DNA from: Trichosporon coremiiforme
Lineage: Eukaryota > Basidiomycota > Tremellomycetes > Trichosporonales > Trichosporonaceae
Assembly (NCBI GenBank): GCA_039545355.1
Contig: BCJJ01000016.1
Coordinates: 930,001 to 994,000, forward strand
Direction: 5' to 3'
DNA: 64,000 bases
Shown here: positions 10,371 to 21,312 of the stretch, one piece after another
Layout: each line of letters starts with the position of its first letter
Position numbering within the stretch: the first letter of the stretch is position 1
Translations under genes and position numbers: made by a program
Notes under the pieces: generated by a model
The model's database searches: none
What the model saw: only the letters and a program-made list of their open reading frames with translations
What the model was told of the DNA's origin: nothing

Positions 10371-13206
10371 TCAATCTCTTCTGCGCGGGCGTTTCGTGGC
10401 CTTGCCCTTCACCGCCTTCGAATGCTTTGCTTTGCGTTTCTTAAGGGCCGGCGGAACCGTTGGCGGACGACTTGTAGGCTTGCAGGGCATCACGGCCTTC
10501 TCATGGCGGAGTGGTGTGACTTTGGAGCACCACATCTTGTCCATCTCCTCCATTAGCTGTCGCTTTCGCATCTGGTGCCAAATCAATCCTTCGTCGATGG
10601 TGTTCGGTGCCACGATGCGGTACACGGCCACCGGTCGCTTTTGTCCCAGTCGCAGGACACGTCCCTCAATCTGCTCGCGCTTGGCGAAGGTCCACATGTT
10701 GTCAAGAGTGATGAGGACGCTTGCGCGGTGCAGGTTGACCCCAGCACTGCTGGCCTGCGAGAAGAGAATGATCCTGGATCGTTTACCGCACGTCGCTCGG
10801 TGATCGTGGTCGCGCTGGAATTTCTCGATTATCTCTGCTCGTTCGACATCTGGGATGCGCCCGTTTAGAACGGCAACGGGTACACCGGCGACTTTGAACT
10901 TTCGAGTGATGCGTGCGATAACTTCAGACTCCGACCACTCGCAGAAAATTGTAATCTTGCGCTGGCGTTTCACCGGCAAGTGCTGATCTTTGTCGAGTAT
11001 GGTTTTGCAGATCTTGATGGTGATTGCGACCTTCGGAGATGGGATCCTGCCGTACTTCTTCTTGATGCGCGCAGGATCGACAAGTAATATTCTCTTCAGA
11101 GTGTCAAATCCAGCCGGTAGGGAGGCTCGCAATGTGCCTCTGCCGGAACCCTCTTCGCCGTCATCATCGTCGTCGACGTCGTTGCTTCCTTGGCTGCCAC
11201 TGATCCGAGTTTCCGTCCTCTTCCGTCGCCTCGCTTTCCGTTGATCGTCACAGATGATGTCGTATGCCTTTTGAAGGGCTTTGCTCAACTTGATCAACTT
11301 CACTTCGTCAATCTCCGGCTTCAGCTGGAGATGATCTTCCCTCAAGCGCCGCATGACGCGTCCCCCGGCTAACGAAAGGAGAACTGCAGTCACCCATTTC
11401 AGCCACTCGATATACACGGCCCACTTCTTCTGCAAAGGTTTCGCGGCTGCCGAACTTCCCTCCGGGAAGAGAACATCCCAGGCATCAGTGGGCGCCTTGG
11501 CGGCCGTCTTGTGAGTGGATGGCAGGGCTTTGACTGCGCGCTGAATCGTCTGCCTCTCGTACTCGACGGCGTGCCCAAAGTGCAGAAGGTTGCGGTAAAT
11601 CTCATGACAGTCGCCGTATTCTTCCCTCACTCTCTTTGCGGCTGTTGCGCTGAGCGGTTTTTCTGGCCGAGGAATGTCGACCTGAAACGGCTCACTTGTG
11701 TCGAGACCACAAGCTCGCAAGAGGTTGAGTAGATCAACGGGCCGATTCCAGAATGGCGTGGCAGTCATTCCTAGGGTGTGGTCCGCATTGTGTGGCAAGC
11801 GCCGTACATGTTGAAAGCGGAATGATGACGGCTCCCGAGCTTCTTGAACCTCGTCGAGTACCAGAAAGGACCATTCCATGTCGTACATCTTGGCGCGGAC
11901 AGCTTCGTTACCCGCTTCGTCACCATCTCCACCAGAGTCGGCCTCTTCGGCGTTGGAGAGAATCTCAATGTCGTCGATGCCATTGCTGTCGTCGCTGTCA
12001 TCGTCGATAACAACGACGCCGTCCGAGTCACCGACATACTCATCTTCCGTATCATCACCGATGTCGATCACACTGCTGTGATCCTCGCTGCCGTCGTCAC
12101 CCTCTTCCTCGAGGTCCTCATCGTCATCTCCGACGAATTCCTCGTCATCCGCCGGAGTTTCGCCGTGGTCGTTGAAAACGAACTGGTCGTCTTCGTCCTC
12201 GTTACTTGAAGAGCTATGGATGCGCTTGTCCTCTGCCAGCAAATCATGCCATGACATGATCAGGATCGGACAGGTCTCGGACTTCCGGTCCCTGTACTCG
12301 ACGATCCTGCGATCGAGCGACTTGCGTCGAGCGGGATGACGGAGATCGGCGAAGGAAAATGGTTGGAAGGAGTCGCTCTGAAGCACGCTGTCAATCTCCT
12401 CGCGCAACTGCTCCTTGGTCGCATGGAGGGTGACCAGGAGTATGGGCTTCCTGCTGACAAGTGACTGGACGAGGAAGCGCTTTCCGGTGTGGCTCACGTC
12501 GAGGTTGAACTTGCTCGTTAACGTAGTCTTCGACAGCAGAGGGACTTGTTGCGGTCCAGGCTGTTCTTCCAGCAGCCAACGGAAGTAGGCGATTATCATC
12601 AACGCCTCGGTCGTCTTGCCCAGCCCGGCGTCATCACACAGGAGAAACGGCTTCCTTCGTCCGACGAAGGACTCTGTCTCGTTGGCAGCGCTGGTTGGAT
12701 CCTTCGACGCCCCTGCCCGAGGCTGAGCGGTCAGGGGGGCGGCCGCAGCTGCTGCCTGGAGCTTTCCGCCGTCGGCGAACAAAGTCGAGAAGTACTTTGT
12801 TACCCATACGATCTGATGAAGCCTCGGCGTGCGGTCGGTCAAGAACGGGAAGCGGATGTTGCTGCGCTTTGCGCGCTTTGCATCATTGCGAGGGATATCG
12901 TCTCCGCTGACTCGGAGTTCCGCTGGCTGGAACTTCTCGATTCCCAGGATGCAGACGTGGTCGAACGCGTCCCACTCCTCGGGAGGAACGTCGCGCCAAC
13001 TTGAGGCCGGCATCTGCCGCGTCAACAACCACCCCTTTCACAGCAGACTCACCAGGCGGATTGAGCGGGTCGACAGCCTATCTAGGGTCGACTGGAGTCG
13101 GTGGTCGGAATAGACAGACGACACTGAGTGACAGCACTGCTAAGGGATAGCACTCCTTCTCGTCGCCGCCCTCGTCTGGCTCCGCATCCTCGTACCCTCG
13201 CTCCAT
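10371..13206 (-). CDS. SNF2-family ATPase, divergent, with acidic insert
   Basis: Helicase-like ATPase expected to translocate on DNA. Main exon 13013-10371 (about 880 residues). Motif I reads FLLCDDAGLGKTTEAL (usual DEMGLGKT), motif II FLVLDEVQEA (DEVQ instead of DEAH) and motif III GMTATPFWNRP. The C-terminal lobe has ILFSQASSAGVNLHRA and motif VI EQIEGRVLRLGQKRPV. Between motifs Ia and II lies an insert of roughly 100 residues dominated by Asp/Glu. The C-terminus is basic (KATKRPRRRD), like a nuclear signal. The first ATG of this exon sits directly after a splice acceptor (intron 13052-13014, GTGAGT...GCAG). Two upstream exons beginning MERGYEDAEPDEGGDEKECY at 13206 join in frame, so I prefer that start; 13013 is the alternative. 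Closest role (Rad54-, Rad16- or Mot1-like) is unclear. Confidence 0.85.
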
Positions 13207-14753
13207 GTGTGTGCTGGATGGCGAGGACAGCGCGCCCTGTATCGACAGAATCCCCCTCTCCACCATCCCATCCCAGCGGCGAGGTGTGGTGATATGCGCC
13301 CTTGTGAAAGCAGTGCACACCGGCTACGCTGGGACTCTGTGAATCAGGTGATCCTTCAGACAGCAGGCAAGCTATGGACGTTCGCCCCTCCCACCGTCCC
13401 CCTCCTTCGACTTCTAGGCGGTCTAGCGAGTCTAAAGAGGTCCAGGTCAGACGGCTTCGAAAAGTCCTGCACAGCTTCCTGATGCCGCTGTCTCCCGCTC
13501 CGAGGTGCATGAGGAGCGACGTTCGAAGCTAACCGTGAAGGTTATCACTTCGCACGTGAAGATCTTCAGCCTCTCGAGCTCCGCCCTCAGGACCTCGTGA
13601 GTAGCATGTGGTGAGCACGCTCTTCCTCCTCCGCGTCGTAGTTCCTTTGGTACCACCTTAGTGCGGACGCTGCTTGGTCTCAGGTCACTATGCGTCGCTG
13701 ATGGGCCGCTGTGACACCCGGAAGTAGTGCCAGCGCTGTTCCAGGCAGCAGCTTTTGTGTTTCGGGAGAAGCTCCGTTCTGCACAGCCCCGCACCGAGCG
13801 CGCCATCCTGTCCGCGTGGGGCACGTCGCTGTCAAGGCACTCGCTTCAGCCTCTGCCTTGGAAAGTACGTGGCAACGCTCGGCCAAACCGAGATAAACCG
13901 TGAATGATAAGATAGAAGGCCGATCCTCGTCAATGAAGAGTTCCCGAACCCTAAGCACCGAAGGTTTGTTGGTCTGGGCAATGCTGTGTCTTCCCGCAAG
14001 CATAATTCGCAAAGCCGATCAGAGTTTTCCGGCTGTAGGGATGGGCAACACTCGGCCAGCACCGGGCCCACATGTACGGCCGTGTGGGCGGGCGTGGGGT
14101 TGCATCAGCTTGCACAGCAATCGGCGATCTGACACACTCCAGCATCGCGACACATCCCAGGCGGCCCAGGGTCGCCTCCGTGCACCATCCTTAGTCCCAG
14201 CATGAAACGTTCGGGTAAACACGTGATCTGTCTCTGCCTCGACCCTGGCAGCGGGCCAGTCCGCCAGTGGGACGGCTCACGTATGACAGCATGTCTGCAT
14301 ACATCATGCACAGAGCAGGTAACACAGGAACCCAGGCGCAGCAACTGCCGCCCTCTCACCCGTCCTAGCTTGACAGAGATGACGCTTCGCTGGGTTCAAC
14401 TTTCGGAGTCGGAGGTAATCGATACGGTTACGGGACTCGGAGCGTAGGGCAATGAGGGAGGCTCGAGGTTATTGGGAATGCGTGGACAGAGAGCTCCGAG
14501 GCACACGGCACCACGGCACAGCGGGCGAGTCTTGAAACATGCTAACCCAGCATAAGCATCACGGTTCGGTCCTGACAACCCGAGTGCACCCCGCAACCGT
14601 AACGGCGGCCAGTGTGGGAGAACGTAGGGACACAGGGAAGCCTGGTTCCATCGAACGCGGGCGGCGCCCAGACGCAGCAACCGGGAGCGGCAACAGCACG
14701 CCGAGCGCATGCACCTGCATTGGGCTCTGCGATGTTTGCGCAGACATCTTCGA
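13207..14753. other. 1.5-kb intergenic, divergent promoter region
   Basis: Lies between the SNF2 gene and the secreted Cys-rich protein gene, which are transcribed away from each other. No convincing exon, RNA gene or repeat. Confidence 0.45.
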
Positions 14754-14760
14754 TATATAA
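14754..14760 (+). promoter_or_regulatory. TATA box of the secreted Cys-rich protein gene
   Basis: TATATAA 100 bases before the ATG at 14860. Confidence 0.55.
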
Positions 14761-14859
14761 GACCAAGCAGCTGAGCAACTTGAGGGCCAACCAACCCGCT
14801 TTCCAGCACCACACACTCTTTCTACGCTAACACTCTTTCAACTGAGATAACCAGCAACA

Positions 14860-15683
14860 ATGGTCTCTCTCGCTATCGTCGCCCTCCGTGAGTGCTCATG
14901 GGCAGCAATAACGATCGTAATACTGACTTCCCAGTCGCCGCTTCGGCTGTCACCGCCAACCCTGTCCGCGACTCCTTCGCCTCCAACCTTGCCCGCCGCG
15001 CTGAGGAGCAGGAGCTGAAGACCAAGGAGGACTACTACAAGCTTCTCCCCGCTGAGTGCAAGGACAAGTGTGAGGGCTCTGCCTGGACTGTCGATGCCTT
15101 CTGGGGCGACGCCAAGTGCCTTATCGACTTCAACGGTGACCCTTGCCACAAGGTTGTCTGCGACACCCTCCAGCAGACCGCCGACTGCACCCAGTGCATC
15201 ACCATCAGCGAGCTGAAGAAGCTGGGCAAGACCCCCTCCGAGGCCGAGATCAAGGAGTTCGACGCCTTCACCAAGGAGACCGTCCAGCTCGAGCAGGAGA
15301 ACTGCAAGAAGCTCGGCAAGCGCGACGTTCTCGGCGCCTTCCACGCGCGCGGCCTCGTCGAGCGCGCCTCCGACAAGGAGATCGAGGACTGGCAGAACGA
15401 GCTCAAGGCCGTGATCGACCCCAAGTGCATTGACATCTGCAAGACTACCGTCTTCTCTGGCCGCCCCTGGATTGACGCCTGCCACGTCGGCGACGTCAAG
15501 GACTGCTCCAAGTTCACCTGTGCCCGCATCGACCAGATGACCGCCTGCTCCTTCTGCATCTCCGAGTCTGACTTCAAGGCCGCCGGCATCGACGGCGCCG
15601 CCCTCGAGGAGCAGCGCAAGAAGTATGAGGATGAGGCTAAGAAGACGTGCCAGGATGAGGGCTACGAGATCAACACCGCCTAA
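14860..15683 (+). CDS. secreted Cys-rich protein with internal duplication and Kex2 sites
   Basis: Exon 1 (14860-14887) joins after a 46-nt intron to a long exon, giving a signal peptide MVSLAIVALLAASAVTANP and about 258 residues in all. Two similar Cys-rich modules follow. The first runs from AECKDKCEG to CTQCITISE, the second from DPKCIDICKTT to CSFCISESD. Each has the order CxxxC, two spaced Cys and a CxxC pair before an SE[L/S]D-like tail. Dibasic sites LARRAEE near the N-terminus and LGKRDVLG between the modules look like Kex2 cleavage points, so the precursor may be cut into two secreted domains. The gene has its own TATA box and codons typical of high expression. No known family recognised; a surface or effector-like role is speculation. 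Confidence 0.85.
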
Positions 15684-17117
15684 GCGTGCTACCCCTACTT
15701 CCTACTTCCTACATCTATAGACACTCCTCCTAGACCCCTTCTTCAACCGCAGTATGGTAAAGTTCAGCTGTCCTAAGAAAGCTGGGCAGTCGAGCTAGCT
15801 TCAAAGCATGCAACTACATTGCTGCTACAGATGATCGCCCATCGCTCCACCATACCGTGCAAGTCCTCGCCCACACTCAGTGCTTTTTTGACCTACCCAG
15901 TACTTTCCTCATGAAGCGGCGGCTCCCACTGTCTGAGACGGAAGAACAACGGGGTGAAAACGGGCAGGCGGGCCGCGGCAAGTGATTGACAAGGTTAGCC
16001 ACCCTGAGTGTCCCCCTTCCATGACGTCCATGCCCAGGTGAGAGCGTCGGATCGGAGTTTCAAGTTGAGTTCTGGGGCCTGAGATTCTGCGCTTGTTGCC
16101 AGGTATCTCGAGGCTGCTCTTCACCTGCTGCTCTTCGTTGCTGCCGAGACTTGTCGACGCGTCCAGGTCAGAGAAGGGGAGCCAGGGTGGCATCACGTAA
16201 GAACCTTCGCAGTACCTTCGAGCATCCTGACACCTTGCTGGCTTCTCTCAGCGCCGTTGCCTTCTGCGCTTCCCTCACTGTCATGCTTATCCTGGTTGTC
16301 CGGTGGAAGCTGAAGGGCATCTAGGCAGCCCAGACACCGAAACCGTACCCGCACCCCGTTGCTGCGGGCGGGTGCGGAATGGCCCCGCACCATCCCCCGC
16401 CCGGGACACCCTGAGGATAATCAACCCCTGCGACCAGCCCTACCCTATCGCTCCTTCACCATTGCTGCTGACCAGCAAGTGAGAGGGAGTCGAGACGCTG
16501 ACGCTGGTGTCTCGTTGCCTGTGGATTGCTCTGGTCGGCGGTCGCTGGGCCGGCTTCAACTACGGAAGCAACTTCACTGGAACTGTTCTCCAACCGTTCC
16601 CGTCCCTAAGCCCTTGCAACACCTTCCCTCCCTGCTCTCTCGCTTTGCCTGGCGCTTAAAGTGTGCGTCACTGACACAGCGCAGACTGAGCATGAAGGGG
16701 CAAGGCATGCTGATCGAGCTGGCGATCAGCATGGACCGGCTTTATCACAGAATTTGGGTGCGGGGCCATGTGGACCGCGGAAGAGAGCCGGCATGCCTCA
16801 AGCTGAGCGCACGATGTGCGGCAGCCCGCATTTTAGTGACGTTAGACTCTTGCGTGTACACTTGCAAGTTCCACTTCGACCTCTTCCCCAAGTACAAAGA
16901 CCTCGTCCACTGCACAACCCCGACAGCCGCCTGTAGCGTCGCCGCGTCGCTACCTCGAAGCCTGCCGACCAGGTCGCCCCGTCAACCTCGACCTGGCCAC
17001 CGATGCCTTGTCATTTGCCTCAACAGAACGTGGGATATCTTCCAAACAGCACCCCGATTGCACTCCGATGGTCAAATGCGCAAAAGATTGGCGTAAGGGA
17101 GTATGCTACTACTCGCT
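15684..17117. other. 1.4-kb intergenic region
   Basis: Contains a 245-residue plus-strand open frame (16359-17096) rich in Arg, Pro, Ser and Leu with no recognisable domain, which I treat as spurious. Near 16365-16400 is a GC-rich inverted motif (gcgggtgcggaatggccccgc). No RNA gene seen before the tRNA-Leu. Confidence 0.4.
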
Positions 17118-17213
17118 TGACGAGAGTGGGATTCGAACCCACGTCCGAAGACTGCGGAGGAGAACTGATGATTCACCTTAACACAGCGCCTTAGACCGCT
17201 CGGCCATCTCGCC
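17118..17213 (-). tRNA. tRNA-Leu (anticodon AAG) with 18-nt intron
   Basis: The minus strand folds with acceptor GGCGAGA/TCTCGTC, discriminator A, D stem GCC/GGC, anticodon stem CTGTG/CGCAG, a class II variable arm (TCTTCGGAC) and T arm GTGGG-TTCGAAT-CCCAC. The loop reads TTAAGG before an 18-nt intron at the canonical place after position 37. Anticodon AAG and A73 fit leucine. Confidence 0.93.
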
Positions 17214-17398
17214 TTGATGTTTGGCTTCTGGCTGACGTAATACACAAGGGCGCAGGTGCCTGGGCGCGAAGTTGTGTGATCGCTCTCAGGAGAGCGTGCC
17301 GGGGAGAACAAGTTCTCATCCTGAAGGAGTTTTCGGTAACTGCATAGCCTATGGTCCTTCATTGACGTCTTCTGACGGCTTAGTTGGTCTCATCCTAT

Positions 17399-17517
17399 GG
17401 TTTCTTTAACGGAAAATGGTTAGTAGATAATGTATATAATAAATACTTTATCAGTGGAGGTCTAAAAGCCGGANATATTATCTCAAAATTCATTGATCGA
17501 GGTTTGATGTCTCTAGG
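17399..17517 (+). pseudogene. nad5: NUMT: fragment of mitochondrial nad5
   Basis: An AT-rich island of about 120 bases in GC-rich DNA. Read from 17399 it gives GFFNGKWLVDNVYNKYFISG then GLKAG, an unknown residue, and IISKFIDRGLMSL. This matches the C-terminal part of fungal NADH dehydrogenase subunit 5 (W.vDnvYN.y...K.iDrG). Sequence before and after is nuclear in character. The fragment is far too short to function and is a nuclear copy of mitochondrial DNA. The single N of the window (17474) falls inside it. Family identity is by memory of ND5 conservation. Confidence 0.75.
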
Positions 17518-19211
17518 CTGAAGCGAGCGGTCCCGCGCGGTTCCGTGAGTCGCCAACAACCGTGCGATGAAAGCCGACAGGGCCCACTGGCCGGCTGTGC
17601 TCCTCGGAGGCGGAGACTGAGGCGTTGAATGCCTGTTCTGAAGGACAACCGTTGAGGCGATTCCTGTGAGCCAAAGCCGTGCATGCGCAGGCGTTCAAGT
17701 CCTGACGTCCACCAGCTTGACCTGGGCCCCTACTATTCAACATCGCAGTAAAACTTGGCCCGAGGTCACGAGGACATGTCCCGGAGTCAAGCGACTGGCA
17801 CGGAGCGTTCCTCTCCAGAATCGATTGCCGCGCGATTCGCCGGTTCGATGTCCTCGCACGCCTAATTGTTCAGCTCTCGATCTCCGTTCACGCATGGGTG
17901 TCACGGTGCAAGAAAGTTAAGGCCATGACGAGAGCCCCGCCATATGCAGGTTCGGGTCTCGGCACGGAAGGAGATTAATGATTGAATCGGCGCCAAGGCG
18001 ACACAGCTTCGAGGGCTCGTGGCGTGCGGGGCGTAGAGCTTTCTGCCTCTGGCGCAGTGATGTCACTTTTTCTCACCTTTCGACGGATCCATATTTTCTG
18101 ACTCCCTTGGGGAGGAACAGTGGACCTCGTGTCTGAAGAGCAACGAACAACTCAACGTACTACCACTCTAACAGTCTTATGCACATGTTTGTGTGCAAGG
18201 TTGACACGAGGGCTACCCGTCTTTCAGCTGTCGTTGCATGTGTTAATGCGGGAAGGTATCAGCGGCATCGGCAACTGATAAGATTTCAGGAACGAGCTGC
18301 AATCCTCATCCGCAGCTACAGAACGAGCGTCCCATTCCAACGAACAGACGGCCACACCTATGCTTCAAGAGCGCAGTTCTTGAGCTCGGCTGCCATGCAT
18401 GCCTAGAACGGGTCCAATGAGCCTGGGAGGTACGCTTGGAACTCCCCACATTCCATCGCACGCGTGCCCCGTCAATTGGAGCGGACACTCAGCCCTGCCG
18501 GCAGGCTTATGTCTGTCTGGAAGTACCGGAAGTAGGACCCTGCAGTCGGCGAAGAAGAGGCGCTACGGCAACTCTGCAACTGCATCCGTCCTTCACACCC
18601 CTTGTGCTCCGGTCAATTGGAGGTAAACGGTGTACGACGTCAAGACAGATGCCGTTAAGGATCGTGACGATAGGCTCCAGGCGCACCCAGGAACCTGACG
18701 ATAATAATTGAAGAAACCATGCTCGACCCAAGAGAATGTGCCTCAGTCCGTGGCTCTGCAGGAAGAGGGCCCAGAAATTGGGGACCTGGCGAGCCCTATG
18801 TATTTCATGACGGAGGCACAGGTTGTCAGGAGGGCACGGGGCTGCTGTAGAGGCCGACAGACTGTCTCGAGAGTATCCTAAGATCTCGGCACCGAAGCCA
18901 ACGACGTAAGCATGACATGCACTGCCCCTTGAGTTCGCCGCACAGAATGGCCGATTGCCGCTTCCGAGCGACGGGTGGGGCATGGCGGACCTGACGGTGC
19001 CGCGAGCCGCGAGCCCCGAAGTCCGCGAAGAGTACCGGAGACGAGGTTCCCACCTTACCTCGCCCGGTACCATGACTCAGTCGGCGACATGTGCACCCTG
19101 CACATGGAAGGTTCAGTGGACATTCATAAAGAGCTGGAGGACAGTTTCTGTACGGTGCAAGTTAACGGATCATAGAACGAACAGAACTCAGCTACAGCAA
19201 CAACAACGGAC
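17518..19211. other. 1.7-kb intergenic region
   Basis: No gene recognised. A short phrase, gtcaattggag, occurs twice (near 18472 and 18612). Otherwise nothing stands out. It ends in the promoter of the lectin gene. Confidence 0.4.
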
Positions 19212-19761
19212 ATGTGGACTCCCCTCGCTCTCATCGCCCTCGTCGCTCCCGCCCTCGCGGTCCCCTGCGGCAAGAACTTCACCATCACACCTGTCAGCAA
19301 GGGTGACGCCTGTCTTGGCGCCACCTATGACACAGGCTTCGCTACTGTCTCTAAGTGCAACGGCAGCCCCGGACAGACCTGGATGTGGGATGGCCTGAAG
19401 ATCTACAACTATGTTGGCCCCGCCAACAACAGGGCTTGCCTCACTTTCAGCCCCTGTGAGTTACCCTGCTGGACACAGCTAATGACAGTCAACACGCAGA
19501 CCTGGATCACTGGACAGGTCGGTCTCCAGGGCTGCACTGACCCCACTGCCGGCAAGCGCAACCAGTGGATGGTCAACTCGCAGCAGCAGCTCGTCCTTGA
19601 CACCAAGGTTGAGGGAGAGAGTGAGTTATGGCGTGCAATTTGAGCTGACAAAAGCCGTCGTTCTCGACCTCCGTGACGGCAAGACCGACGGCGGTGTCGC
19701 CCAGGTCTACAGGCAGACCCCTGGTAACACCAATCAGAAGTGGATCCTCAAGGCCATCTAA
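19212..19761 (+). CDS. secreted ricin B-type (beta-trefoil) lectin-like protein, copy 1
   Basis: Small secreted protein of about 160 residues. Signal peptide MWTPLALIALVAPALAVPCG. The mature part shows the QxW repeats of the ricin B fold: GQTWMWDG, RNQWMV and NQKWILKAI. Between them are short loops with conserved Cys and Asp-Leu-Arg-Asp-Gly (LDLRDGKTDGG). Introns: the first is best placed at 19456-19488 (33 nt, keeps frame), the second is 19621-19654 (34 nt, GTGAGT...CTGACAAAAG). One beta-trefoil domain fills the whole protein, so it would bind sugars outside the cell or at the wall. A second, differently built member lies at 37242-37932. Confidence 0.85.
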
Positions 19762-20361
19762 GCAGCAACATCTTTCCCACCTAAGCGTGGCCCATGGACA
19801 CTGGACATTGAGTCGAAAACGACCAATAATATCGAACAATTATTTTAGCCATAGTTAAATCAGCATGCTTAGTATTCAATGAAAAGTGATTTGCTGCACT
19901 AGTGTTGGCACTTCCAGGAGCAAGGTTGTTCATGATGACGCTTGCCCTTCGTTTACCGAGTCGAACATGTACTTGTAACCGAGTTGCGGGTGAATGCCAC
20001 GGAATGATGAGCACAGTGGGGACTTCAGAGTGGGCTGCCAGCCTCCGTGTGGCAGCCTCACATGGAGCGTAAAGCCATGGAGATGCGAGGCTGGCGAAGC
20101 TCTTGGCCGAGAAGCGCCGAAGAGACCAAAGGCACCAGTATATTTGAACTTATTCAGTTTGTGCATCGTTGTGGTCAATACATCGTTTACTTTTTGGCGC
20201 TGACAGAGCGTGATTCGAACGGGGTGATTCCAACCCTTCTGTAACCCTGGCGCGAAGGTGCGAGGGGGCGAAGGTGCGAAGCCGGAGTTTCGATGGCCGT
20301 ATCTCCACCAGTTTTTCGATTTTCGGGGTAATTCTCGGAGCGTCTGAAAGCTCTGTGTCTG
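19762..20361. other. intergenic between lectin copy 1 and the tRNA-Lys pair
   Basis: No gene. An isolated B-box-like string (gattcgaac, near 20211) and short gcgaaggtgcga tandem copies (20250-20280) are present, without a foldable tRNA. Confidence 0.4.
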
Positions 20362-20460
20362 GCCTCGTTATATCAGTCGGTAGATAGTGTGACTCTTACG
20401 CCTAGCGCAAGCAGTAGCCGATTGATCACACAGTCATGGGTTCGAGCCCCATACGAGGCT
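20362..20460 (+). tRNA. tRNA-Lys (anticodon CTT), copy 1, 26-nt intron
   Basis: Acceptor GCCTCGT/ACGAGGC, D stem TATC/GATA, anticodon stem TGTGA/TCACA, T arm ATGGG-TTCGAGC-CCCAT, discriminator T. The loop is CTCTTA, with a 26-nt intron at 20399-20424. Apart from the intron it matches copy 2. Confidence 0.93.
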
Positions 20461-20683
20461 CTTTTTGCTGCTTCCCCGGCGGGATTCGAACGTCTTGGAA
20501 TCGCCCACAAAATCCAACTTGCTCCCTGTGGGGTTCGAACGGATACTTTGGCGTTGGTCGCCGGCCGTGACTCCGCGGTGACTTTGAGAAGTTGAATCTC
20601 CCCGAGTACTGCGCATTTCTGGGAGATTATTGGCGCTCCAGATGGCCCTGCGCGTGCCGCGTCGTCCATGGCCTTTTCAGGGC

Positions 20684-20771
20684 GCCTCGTTATATCAGTC
20701 GGTAGATAGTGTGACTCTTACGCATTGGCCGATTAATCACACAGTCATGGGTTCGAGCCCCATACGAGGCT
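20684..20771 (+). tRNA. tRNA-Lys (anticodon CTT), copy 2, 15-nt intron
   Basis: Same mature sequence as copy 1, 223 bases downstream. The intron at 20721-20735 is only 15 nt and shares its first three bases (CGC) and a GCCGATT block with the longer intron, so the copies diverged mainly inside the intron. Confidence 0.93.
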
Positions 20772-21312
20772 TGTTTTTGACTCCTATGCCTTGCAAGTAC
20801 ACAAGCTTCTTGCTTTATCCTGTTACTCGGGCTTCAGAGGGTGCCCAGGCGTAAAAGAACCCTCGAGAAGGCTTACAGACCGCTAGCAAAGGGTTGGCGT
20901 CAAGTGGAGCGCAATGCCCGACTCAGGCATGTCTCAAGCAGGAGCCCGCGCTTGGGCGAACGCCTCAGCGTTTAATGCAACGCCTAGCAACTCCTCTGCT
21001 CATAAGTCTGGCCGGTGCACCTAACCCCCCCTTGCGCATTGGAGGCAAAACAGGAGGCCAGAAAACTTTCACCGCACGTGACGTCCAATCTTTAAGTAGC
21101 CGAGATTTGACCGGTGCAAGACTTTATCAGCCGAAGCGACACCACTCAGGAGCGAAACGGCCATTTGTCATTTGTCGACTTCGCGGTACTGCCTCCAGAG
21201 TTCGCTGTTTGCGTTTGTCGCATGCAGATGGCACAAGAGTCACCGCGATTTACACTAGATCGAACGCTTTCATGTCGATCTCACATATCTTGCTCATCCT
21301 GCATCCATCAAC
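20772..21312. other. intergenic upstream of the F-box-like ORF
   Basis: No gene, RNA or long repeat recognised. Open frames here are short and have no domain. Confidence 0.4.

Noticed and set aside
16359..17096. 245-residue plus-strand frame
   Set aside because: Arg/Pro/Ser/Leu-rich, no domain, no splice or promoter support.
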